Below, in pieces: positions 1 through 5,077 of a stretch of DNA of 44,109 nucleotides; within the stretch, counting starts at the first letter, position 1, and every line of letters starts with the position of its first letter. Below the pieces are notes generated by a model. That model worked only from the letters and a program-made list of their open reading frames with translations, was not told the origin of the DNA and ran no database searches. Origin of the DNA: Patescibacteria group bacterium. GTDB lineage: Bacteria; Patescibacteriota; Patescibacteriia; JAGVFQ01. The position numbers were made by a program, and so were the translations under genes. The stretch lies in the NCBI GenBank assembly GCA_020057505.1, contig JAGVFQ010000019.1, forward strand, positions 1 through 44,109. The letters are read 5' to 3'.

Positions 1-128
1 ACTTCGCCAATTTTATGTTTTTTACCGGTATAAAAAAGAATCCGCTCTGAAACGGTGGTTTTGCCGGCATCAATATGGGCGATAATTCCAATATTGCGAG
101 TTTGTTCTTGGCTGTATTCTCGAGGCAT
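1..128 (-). CDS. fusA: Elongation factor G, N-terminal part (cut by window edge)
   Basis: Only the first 42 or so codons are inside the window, starting with ATG at 128. The translation contains the GTPase P-loop AHIDAGKTT followed by ERILFYTG, which is diagnostic of translation elongation factor G, the GTPase that drives ribosomal translocation in the cytoplasm. It is the third member of the str operon (rpsL, rpsG, fusA), all on the minus strand here, but a foreign-looking GxxExxY gene sits between rpsG and fusA. No separate promoter was identified in the 52-base gap before it. Confidence 0.95.
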   Translation of the reverse strand, partial: MPREYSQEQTRNIGIIAHIDAGKTTVSERILFYTGKKHKIGE

Positions 129-134
129 AATATT

Positions 135-166
135 CTACGAAAATTACGAAATAGTACGAAAAATAC
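135..166. repeat. Left arm of inverted repeat framing the GxxExxY gene
   Basis: This 32-base stretch, built from TACGAAA-type units, is the reverse complement of 608-638 apart from one extra base. The two arms enclose the GxxExxY gene and nothing else. A related arm occurs at 35927-35957 without such a gene. Confidence 0.85.
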
Positions 167-180
167 TAAATCATTAATAA

Positions 181-588
181 TTATTTCAAGTTAATAATTC
201 GCTTTATTTTAACGCCATGAGACGTAAAATTTGCGATTAAACCTAATTTTATTTTTTTAGCTTTTAAATAAGCAACTACTTGATCAATGTTTTGTTTATT
301 ATAATAATCACCTTTTTTGATTTCTAAAACGACCGTATTCTCAATAAGAAAATCTAAGAAATATTTTCCAATAACCTTATCTTCAAACAACAAGGGAACC
401 ATCAATTGTTCTTCTACTTTTAAACCAACTTCTCGCAAAGCTATGCCGATTGCTTTTTGGTAATGTTTTTCCAAAAATCCAGGTCCCACTTTTCTAAAAA
501 CATCAAACAAGACACCGTAAACTTTATAACTTAATTCTGGATAAACCAAATCATTCCGTTTTAATTGATATTTATTTTTCTCCTCCAT
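181..588 (-). CDS. GxxExxY family protein (PDDEXK_3-like)
   Basis: A 135-residue protein matching the GxxExxY family, small proteins with a restriction-endonuclease-like (PDDEXK) fold and no firmly assigned function. Visible hallmarks are VFRKVGPGFLEKHYQKA (the G-x-x-E-x-x-Y signature region), DFLIENTVVLEIKKG (the acidic plus E-x-K core of the nuclease-like fold) and the C-terminal QVVAYLKAKKIKLGLIANF. The length is typical. The start ATG at 588 is preceded by very AT-rich DNA without a clear ribosome binding site. It interrupts the otherwise universal rpsG-fusA neighbourhood and lies between two nearly identical inverted repeats (135-166 and 608-638), which suggests insertion as a unit. Family assignment is from motifs; mobility is inferred. 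Confidence 0.88.
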   Translation of the reverse strand: MEEKNKYQLKRNDLVYPELSYKVYGVLFDVFRKVGPGFLEKHYQKAIGIALREVGLKVEEQLMVPLLFEDKVIGKYFLDFLIENTVVLEIKKGDYYNKQNIDQVVAYLKAKKIKLGLIANFTSHGVKIKRIINLK

Positions 589-607
589 TAATTTATCTTA
601 TATTTTC

Positions 608-638
608 GTATTTTTCGTACTATTTCGTAATTTCGTAG
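608..638. repeat. Right arm of inverted repeat framing the GxxExxY gene
   Basis: Reverse complement of 135-166 with a one-base length difference. Further TTCGTA units continue to about 655, just before the rpsG stop. Confidence 0.85.
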
Positions 639-660
639 GAGTATCGTACTTTCGTAGCCC

Positions 661-1137
661 TTATCGGCTGAACCGGGCGAAATGAGCAAAAGCTCTATTA
701 GCCTCAGCCATGCGATGAACGTCTTCGCGTTTCTTGATGGCCGCACCCTGTTTGCCATAAGCATCAATTAATTCCATAGCCAATCTTTCGCTCATCGGCT
801 TACCTTTTTTCGATTTGGCCGCTTCAATAATCCAACGGAAAGCAAGAGTCAGCCGGCGTTCAGCCCTCACTTGGATAGGCACCTGATAGTTCGCGCCGCC
901 GATTCTCCGGCTTTTTACTTCGAGCAAAGGTGAAACATTTTTTATAACCTGATCAAAAACATCCAAAGGATCTTTTTTTACTTTTTCTTCCACTAATTCA
1001 AGCGCCTTATAAACCACTTTTTGCGCGACAGTTTTTTTGCCGCTGCGCATAATATAGTTTATAAACTTGGCGATAACCAAACTGTTATATCTCGGATCAG
1101 CTTCAATTTTTCTTTTTTTTGCTTGTTTGCCTCTCAT
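661..1137 (-). CDS. rpsG: Small ribosomal subunit protein uS7
   Basis: A 158-residue protein of normal length for bacterial S7, which nucleates assembly of the 30S head by binding the 3' domain of 16S rRNA. Recognisable segments are MRGKQAKKRKIEADPRYNS at the start, FINYIMRSGKKTVAQKV, and the conserved PIQVRAERRLTLAFRW followed by a C-terminal ANRAFAHFARFSR. The start ATG at 1137 fits the family start. It follows rpsL by 92 bases on the same strand and would be transcribed with it; the gap holds a TTCGC-rich inverted repeat (1170-1215). Confidence 0.97.
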   Translation of the reverse strand: MRGKQAKKRKIEADPRYNSLVIAKFINYIMRSGKKTVAQKVVYKALELVEEKVKKDPLDVFDQVIKNVSPLLEVKSRRIGGANYQVPIQVRAERRLTLAFRWIIEAAKSKKGKPMSERLAMELIDAYGKQGAAIKKREDVHRMAEANRAFAHFARFSR

Positions 1138-1169
1138 AATAAATAAAATGCTAATTATGCTAATTTAGT

Positions 1170-1215
1170 GCGAATTTGTGCGAATACTTATTAGCATAAA
1201 TTCGCAAAAATTCGC
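1170..1215. repeat. Inverted repeat of ATTCGC units between rpsL and rpsG
   Basis: Arms 1170-1185 and 1200-1215 are reverse complements with one mismatch and are built of GCGAAT/ATTCGC units. It belongs with the other TTCG-type repeats of this window. Confidence 0.75.
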
Positions 1216-1229
1216 ATTATTCGAATCTT

Positions 1230-1646
1230 TTACTTAGGAGTTTTGACGCCATAAAGTGAACGTCCTTTTCTTCGACCTTCCACGCCCTGCGTATCATAAA
1301 TGCCTCTCACAATATGATAGCGGACGCCCGGCAAATCTTTTACCCTGCCACCGCGAACCATCACGATCGAGTGCTCTTGCAGATTGTGCCCGACTCCGGG
1401 AATATATGCTGTCACTTCCATGCCATTCGAAAGGCGGACACGAGCGATTTTTCGGAGAGCCGAGTTTGGTTTTTTCGGCGTAGTGGTCGTAACTTTCAGA
1501 CAAACGCCACGCTTAAAAGAGCAACCTTTATCAAGTTTGGTTTTGCGGCGGTGAAGCGTATCTAAAACCGTTTCCAAAGCAGGAGTCTTGGACTTGCGAG
1601 CCGCCGTTTTTCTTCCTCGTTTAACTAATTGATTGATTGTTGGCAT
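1230..1646 (-). CDS. rpsL: Small ribosomal subunit protein uS12
   Basis: A 138-residue S12, the decoding-centre protein of the 30S subunit. It has the loop [14 protein letters not shown] that carries the lysine linked to streptomycin response in other bacteria, and [26 protein letters not shown]. Compared with the usual layout there is an insertion of about 15 residues between PALE and KRGVC ([19 protein letters not shown] in place of a four-residue linker), close to the N-terminal extension. It is the first gene of the str operon, with a good promoter at 1704-1732. Start ATG at 1646. Confidence 0.97.
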   Translation of the reverse strand: MPTINQLVKRGRKTAARKSKTPALETVLDTLHRRKTKLDKGCSFKRGVCLKVTTTTPKKPNSALRKIARVRLSNGMEVTAYIPGVGHNLQEHSIVMVRGGRVKDLPGVRYHIVRGIYDTQGVEGRRKGRSLYGVKTPK

Positions 1647-1703
1647 AAATTACTCTGTATTCTATTTTAAAATAAAAAAATTCGACAAAATCGACTTAAT
1701 ATC

Positions 1704-1732
1704 AGAGTATCACAATGCTAAAATCTCGTCAA
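1704..1732 (-). promoter_or_regulatory. Promoter of the str operon
   Basis: On the minus strand there is TTGACG, a 17-base spacer and TACTCT preceded by TG (extended -10). Transcription would start about 50 bases upstream of rpsL. The match is good for a sigma-70-type promoter; it is not experimentally supported. Confidence 0.6.
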
Positions 1733-1770
1733 CATTTGTAGGGAACGCACATGTGCATTCCCTACAAATG
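1733..1770. repeat. 38-bp palindromic repeat
   Basis: A near-perfect palindrome (arms beginning CATTTGTAGGGAA) centred at about 1751, lying between the str promoter and the end of the metalloprotease gene. It could fold as a hairpin in the metalloprotease transcript and act as a terminator, although no T-run follows. It looks like a dispersed palindrome. Confidence 0.75.
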
Positions 1771-1782
1771 TCTAATGTCTGG

Positions 1783-2424
1783 CTAAAAAAACCTATACAC
1801 CAAATTAATCGCCCAAGTAAAGATGGCGCTAAGTATGGAAACACTGGAAAAACTGTCCAAGATTATAAGTAAAATTAAAATTATCGGTCCGCGAGTTTCA
1901 AGAAAGTATTTGAAATTATCGTATTTGGGCGAAGGCAATAAGGCAAATAACACTTTGGAGCCATCCAAAGGCGGAATGGGAATTAAATTGAAAACTATCA
2001 AAAAAACATTAAGCATGATTAAAATATCCAAAAATTGAACCAATAAATTTTCAGGGCCTAAGGCGGTAAAAACAACCAGAATTTTTAACAAAATTCCGAA
2101 AAAGATAATTAAAATAATATTGGCTAATGGACCTGCTATAGATATGATGGCTGGACCCCACTTTGGATATTTATTCAAATTAAAAGGATTAAAAGGCACT
2201 GGCTTCCCCCAGCCGAAACCGATAAAGATGAGCATGAGAAAACCCAAGAGATCAATATGGGCTAAAGGATTGAGCGTCAATCTGCCTTCACGTTTGGCCG
2301 TAGAATCACCGAGCGCATAGCCAGCCAAAGCATGCGCAAATTCATGGAAAGACAGCGCAATCAAAATTGCGATGAGCCACGCGACAAATAAAATCGGATT
2401 TTGAAATAATAGGCTAAGAATCAT
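1783..2424 (-). CDS. Site-2 protease family membrane metalloprotease (M50)
   Basis: A 213-residue integral membrane protein of the site-2 protease type, which cleaves substrates within the membrane in regulated proteolysis. The zinc motif HEFAH lies in the first helix after ALS, and the third metal ligand motif appears as IPIPPLDGSKV near residue 155. There are about five or six hydrophobic segments and no PDZ or CBS domain, the compact form of the family. ATG at 2424 is chosen; a TTG five codons upstream is also possible but would lie within the -35 of the divergent rpmB promoter. It is a single gene; its substrate is not evident. Confidence 0.88.
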   Translation of the reverse strand: MILSLLFQNPILFVAWLIAILIALSFHEFAHALAGYALGDSTAKREGRLTLNPLAHIDLLGFLMLIFIGFGWGKPVPFNPFNLNKYPKWGPAIISIAGPLANIILIIFFGILLKILVVFTALGPENLLVQFLDILIMLNVFLIVFNLIPIPPLDGSKVLFALLPSPKYDNFKYFLETRGPIILILLIILDSFSSVSILSAIFTWAINLVYRFF

Positions 2425-2433
2425 GTAAATCTT

Positions 2434-2462
2434 TTGCAATTATTCCAAGCTTATGTTAGAAT
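2434..2462 (+). promoter_or_regulatory. rpmB promoter
   Basis: TTGCAA, a 17-base spacer and TAGAAT on the plus strand, about 50 bases before the rpmB start. It overlaps the 5' end of the divergent protease gene. Confidence 0.6.
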
Positions 2463-2510
2463 AATTTTACAACTTAATTAAAATTTTTTATTTTTTAAAT
2501 TTTTATCTGT

Positions 2511-2684
2511 ATGGCTAAAAAATGTGATATTTGCGGCCGAAAATCCAAAAAAAGTATTTCCCGAAGCCACTCGAATATTGCCACAATAAGAAGGCAATTT
2601 GTAAATTTACAAGCCAGAACGATTGATGGGAAAAGGGCGAAAGTCTGCACCAAATGCTTAAAGACTCAAACTAAATCCAAATAA
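2511..2684 (+). CDS. rpmB: Large ribosomal subunit protein bL28
   Basis: A 57-residue protein beginning MAKKCDICGRKSKK, with the SHSNIATIRRQFVNLQ segment characteristic of L28, a 50S subunit protein. It has two CxxC pairs (C5/C8 and C46/C49), so it is the zinc-ribbon version. It is the only plus-strand housekeeping gene in the region, with its own promoter (2434-2462) and a downstream terminator (2706-2739). No Shine-Dalgarno sequence is visible in the T-rich leader. Confidence 0.93.
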   Translation: MAKKCDICGRKSKKSISRSHSNIATIRRQFVNLQARTIDGKRAKVCTKCLKTQTKSK

Positions 2685-2705
2685 AAACTAATTAATTATG
2701 TTTTT

Positions 2706-2739
2706 AATAATTCCTGAACCATGTAGGGGATTATTTTTT
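2706..2739 (+). terminator. rpmB terminator
   Basis: Imperfect stem AATAATTCC / GGGGATTATT followed by a run of T, 22 bases after the rpmB stop. Confidence 0.6.
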
Positions 2740-2765
2740 GTTTAAGAATATTATATATCTGACTA

Positions 2766-2836
2766 TCGGGGTGCGGAGAATTGAACTCCGGTTATACCCA
2801 CCCCAAGGGTACGTACTACCGTTATACTACACCCCG
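2766..2836 (-). tRNA. tRNA-Pro (anticodon GGG)
   Basis: A 71-nt cloverleaf on the minus strand. The acceptor stem is CGGGGTG/CACCCCG, the D arm has a four-base stem, and the anticodon stem TACCC/GGGTA encloses the loop TTGGGGT (anticodon GGG, reading CCC and CCU). The T arm is CGGAG-TTCAATT-CTCCG and the discriminator base is A. C1:G72 is usual for proline tRNA. CCA is not encoded. Confidence 0.95.
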
Positions 2837-2864
2837 TCTTAATAAAGACGAAATACGCTGAGCC

Positions 2865-2888
2865 AAGAAAAGGGGCTCAAACCCCTTT
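2865..2888 (-). terminator. Terminator of the 6S-like RNA
   Basis: On the minus strand a seven-base stem AAAGGGG/CCCCTTT is followed by TTCTT. An alternative overlapping hairpin TGAGCC/GGCTCA shares the same bases. It lies about 30 bases after the closing helix of the RNA. Confidence 0.5.
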
Positions 2889-3073
2889 CCCAAATTTCAT
2901 TTAAAATTACTACAAAGCTCCACTATCGGACTAGCTAAGTTCTGACTTCACATCAATGTCTTATAAATTAATATAAGACTGAATCCTCACATTACCGCCA
3001 AAGCGGTAATAAATATTGGATTCCTATGAAATCAAGTTGTCCCAGAACAAAAGCTAATATTGGATAGTGAAGC
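2866..3073 (-). ncRNA. Structured small RNA, candidate 6S RNA
   Basis: The minus strand carries a promoter whose predicted first transcribed base (3073) is exactly the first base of an 11-bp closing helix: GCTTCACTATC (3073-3063) pairs with GATAGTGGAGC (2927-2917) with one G-U. Inside are further paired segments: AGCT plus GTTCTG with CAGAAC plus AGCT, GAATCC with GGATTC enclosing the perfect hairpin ATTACCGC/GCGGTAAT, and a second hairpin GTCTTAT/ATAAGAC. The total is about 160 nt to the closing helix and about 200 nt to the terminator. A long closed rod starting at +1 with an open middle fits 6S RNA, the RNA polymerase decoy, but there is no sequence signature I can treat as proof. It is not tmRNA, RNase P RNA or SRP RNA, whose core motifs are absent. 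Confidence 0.6.
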
Positions 3074-3079
3074 ACTTAT

Positions 3080-3107
3080 ATTATAGCATAAATAAAAGGC
3101 AAGTAAA
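3080..3107 (-). promoter_or_regulatory. Promoter of the 6S-like RNA
   Basis: TTTACT, a 16-base spacer and a perfect TATAAT on the minus strand. The +1 position predicted seven bases downstream coincides with the first paired base of the RNA. Confidence 0.7.
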
Positions 3108-3118
3108 GCGATATAATT

Positions 3119-4225
3119 TTATTTAATATTTATAAGTTGAGCAAATTCTTTCGGATAAATAAACATCAGAAAGTCCTTTATTTTAAAAGTATTACCGTGC
3201 TTTAATAATCCTAGATAAGACTGCAGCGTTTCCAGCGTTGGATTATTTTTTATTCGCGCCAGCATGCGATGGCGAGTGGTTTTCCGTAAAAGGCGATAAT
3301 CAGAGAAATTCAACCAACCGAGAAAATCAACGCCCGAGGCGATAATTTTTAAAAATATTTTATCCGGGTGCAGGTCAAGTTTTAATTCTTGATTCAAAAA
3401 ACGCCGGATGAAAGGAATAATATCCTCGAGTTCTTTTTTGTCGGGAGAAAGAAAAACAAAATCATCAGAATAGCGGATATAATATTTGATTCTTAACCAA
3501 TGCTTCACCCATTGATCGAATTTGTTCATATAGATGTTGGCAAAAAGCTGGGAAGTCAAGTTGCCGAGCGGGAGGCCAACGCACACCCCCTCTGTCTCCC
3601 CCTCCGAGAGGGGGAGAACTATAAATCCCCTCCTCTCAGAGGAGGGGTAGGGGTGGTGTGCAATTGGTTTATCCGACAAGGTATAAAAGCTCCCAATGAT
3701 ATTTTCCAAAAGCCGAATAATATCTTCATCCGGAATATATTCTTTTAGAATATTTAATAAAATCTCATGATCAATGCTTGCGAAAAATTTTCTGATGTCG
3801 CATTTTAAAACCCAGCAGGTTTTGGTATTATTCTTGCTGACTTCATAAGCGAATTGACGGAATCTATTGATCGCCCGATGCGTGCCTTTATCCAAACGGC
3901 AGGAAAAGGAATCAGAGATAAAGGTTTTTTCAAAGAAGGGATAGAGCAGACGGTAAACGGCATGATGAAGCAGGCGATCGCGGACACTGGCTTTGTGGAT
4001 ATGCCGGCGTTTGGGATCGTTGATAAAAAAACTTTCGTAATCGCCATGCCGATAGGTCTTATTGGCCAAACTCTCGTGAAGAGCTATAATATTATCCATA
4101 AGCTCACGGCTAAAAAGCTCCACGTCCGGCTTTGATTTTTTGCCGCGACTAAACTCCTGCCAAGCCAAAAGTAAATTTTCTAATGAAATAATATCTTCAA
4201 AAGTATGAGTGAATTGAATTTTCAT
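3119..4225 (-). CDS. DGR-type reverse transcriptase with an in-frame repeat insertion
   Basis: A 368-residue reverse transcriptase of the diversity-generating retroelement class. In these elements the RT with Avd copies the TR RNA with adenine-specific errors, and the cDNA replaces the VR. Visible features: VRDRLLHHAVYRLL (81-94), catalytic Asp in KCDIRKFFASIDH (141-153), the DGR-diagnostic LPLGNLTSQ (218-226; other RTs have QG...SP here) and YSDD (252-255), then HPDKIFL and FLGW in the thumb. Residues 189-215 are encoded exactly by an 81-bp palindromic repeat (3581-3661) that inserts 27 residues just before LPLGNLTSQ without shifting the frame. Start ATG at 4225 gives MKIQFTH, also conserved in the broken copy at 43744. 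Avd diverges from its 5' end. Function should be retained if the insert forms a tolerated loop. Confidence 0.93.
   Translation of the reverse strand: MKIQFTHTFEDIISLENLLLAWQEFSRGKKSKPDVELFSRELMDNIIALHESLANKTYRHGDYESFFINDPKRRHIHKASVRDRLLHHAVYRLLYPFFEKTFISDSFSCRLDKGTHRAINRFRQFAYEVSKNNTKTCWVLKCDIRKFFASIDHEILLNILKEYIPDEDIIRLLENIIGSFYTLSDKPIAHHPYPSSERRGFIVLPLSEGETEGVCVGLPLGNLTSQLFANIYMNKFDQWVKHWLRIKYYIRYSDDFVFLSPDKKELEDIIPFIRRFLNQELKLDLHPDKIFLKIIASGVDFLGWLNFSDYRLLRKTTRHRMLARIKNNPTLETLQSYLGLLKHGNTFKIKDFLMFIYPKEFAQLINIK
3581..3661. repeat. 81-bp double-hairpin palindromic repeat inside the RT gene
   Basis: Ends GCACACCCC / GGGGTGGTGTGC are inverted, with two inner hairpins: CCCCCTC-CGA-GAGGGGG and a 21-base CCCCTCCTCT/AGAGGAGGGG palindrome. 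The length is exactly 27 codons. Elements with the same layout and size occur at 5966-6046 and 8157-8236. Confidence 0.88.
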
Positions 4226-4246
4226 AAAAATATTCCTTTTAAGTCA

Positions 4247-4257
4247 CCCCCCCCCCC
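4247..4257 (+). repeat. Run of 11 C between the divergent RT and avd starts
   Basis: A homopolymer lying between the RT start codon and the region coding for Avd. The second copy has eight C at 43766-43773. In both copies an upstream ATG (4205; 43724) is one slip away from the avd frame. Confidence 0.9.
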
Positions 4258-4268
4258 AACGGGTCGGC

Positions 4269-4619
4269 AATGATTTATCACTTCTGACTAAATTCGGTGA
4301 AGCGTACAAGTTGTGGCATAGCTATTTTGAAAATCTGCCTCGACCCACTCGCAACACACTCGGCGCGAAGATTGACAATCTTTTCACCGATTGCTTGGAA
4401 CTCTGCTCTTTGGCCAGCTTCACGCCGCGAGAGGATAAACTAAAATTAATTCAAAAACTAAGCGCAAGATTAGATATTTTAAAATTCTTTTTAAAGCTTC
4501 TTTGGGAATTAAAGAAAATAGAAGACAAAAAATACATCTCTCTTTCCTCGCCTCTAGCCGAAGCCGGCAAAATGATCGGCGGATGGTTAAAATTTTTCCC
4601 AAAAAATTCTATTAAATAA
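4269..4619 (+). CDS. avd: Avd-like DGR accessory protein (start uncertain)
   Basis: The frame from 4269 translates to a 116-residue protein starting NDLSLLTKFGEAYKLW, then RNTLGAKIDNLF and a Leu/Lys-rich helical tail ending in a GGWLKFFPKNSIK-like segment. This is the pattern of bacterial Avd, a four-helix-bundle protein that forms a pentamer, binds the RT and is required for mutagenic reverse transcription. No ATG or GTG exists in frame; TTG at 4311 would delete the first helix. The frame is open back to 4218, and ATG 4205 would join it if the C-run (4247-4257) were one base shorter. It is on the opposite strand to RT, TR and target, lying between TR and RT. The start given is where similarity begins, not a proven codon. 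Confidence 0.85.
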   Translation, partial: NDLSLLTKFGEAYKLWHSYFENLPRPTRNTLGAKIDNLFTDCLELCSLASFTPREDKLKLIQKLSARLDILKFFLKLLWELKKIEDKKYISLSSPLAEAGKMIGGWLKFFPKNSIK

Positions 4620-4623
4620 TTTT

Positions 4624-4657
4624 ATAGAAGCAGGCGAAAATTTCCGCCTGCTTCTAT
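4624..4657. terminator. Hairpin between avd and TR
   Basis: A perfect 13-bp stem (ATAGAAGCAGGCG / CGCCTGCTTCTAT) with an eight-base loop, five bases after the avd stop and 16 bases beyond the 3' end of the TR. It can terminate avd on the plus strand and the TR transcript on the minus strand. In DGRs a hairpin near the repeat may also aid retrohoming; that role is speculative here. Confidence 0.75.
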
Positions 4658-4672
4658 CTTTCTACACACCAT

Positions 4673-4787
4673 CAGGGGGAAGCAACCGAGATTGCTATTC
4701 CTGTCGTCGTCCTGATTCCAGTTGTCGCAGTTGAGACCGTTCGAGTCGAAATCGCCGAGGTTCAGCCGGTTGCCGTCGACGTGAAGA
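4673..4787 (-). repeat. DGR template repeat (TR)
   Basis: 115 bp aligned without gaps to VR at 5102-5216 (offset 429). There are 17 mismatches, and every one is an A on the minus strand of TR; 17 of its 27 adenines differ in VR. TR is rich in AAC/AAT codons in the target frame (for example LGDFDSNGLNCDNW), the usual design that lets adenine mutagenesis reach many residues. It is non-coding in itself, although a short open frame runs through it. Its transcript is the template for the reverse transcriptase. Confidence 0.95.
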
Positions 4788-4910
4788 ACCATCAAATATG
4801 CCGCAAACCATCCGAGAACACTGCTCTTCGAATACTCTTGGAGCTGTATCTTATGCGGGGTCATCTAAACCCTCTAGTTTGCGGCACGGGGTGGATAGAA
4901 TTCATTTCTA

Positions 4911-4927
4911 GGACAATTTTCTTGTCC
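4911..4927. repeat. Small hairpin upstream of TR
   Basis: GGACAA and TTGTCC separated by five bases, in the 230-base gap between the target terminator and the TR 5' end. I found no convincing promoter for the TR transcript in this gap. Confidence 0.5.
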
Positions 4928-5002
4928 CGAGCTACCGGCCGGAATTCGTTATTAGCAAACACCAGCATCTGGCGACATAGCGTTATTATTTTAATCCTTT
5001 TT

Positions 5003-5051
5003 GGGAAAAAGAAAAAGACCTTTAATTCGCTTTTTTGCGAACCAAAGGTCT
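5003..5051 (-). terminator. Terminator of the DGR target gene
   Basis: On the minus strand AGACCTTT-GG-TTCGC, a six-base loop, then GCGAA-TT-AAAGGTCT, followed by TTTTTCTTTTT. It is 27 bases beyond the target stop codon. Confidence 0.8.
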
Positions 5052-5077
5052 GAATGGTTGACCAAGGACCAGAGGCC

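Noticed and set aside
1256-1565. Several short frames inside rpsL
   Set aside because: They are shadows of a conserved ribosomal protein gene with no family match.
4622-4864. Open frame of 80 codons on the minus strand across the TR
   Set aside because: It exists because TR is a copy of coding sequence in the target frame; it has no ribosome binding site, and TR acts as RNA template.
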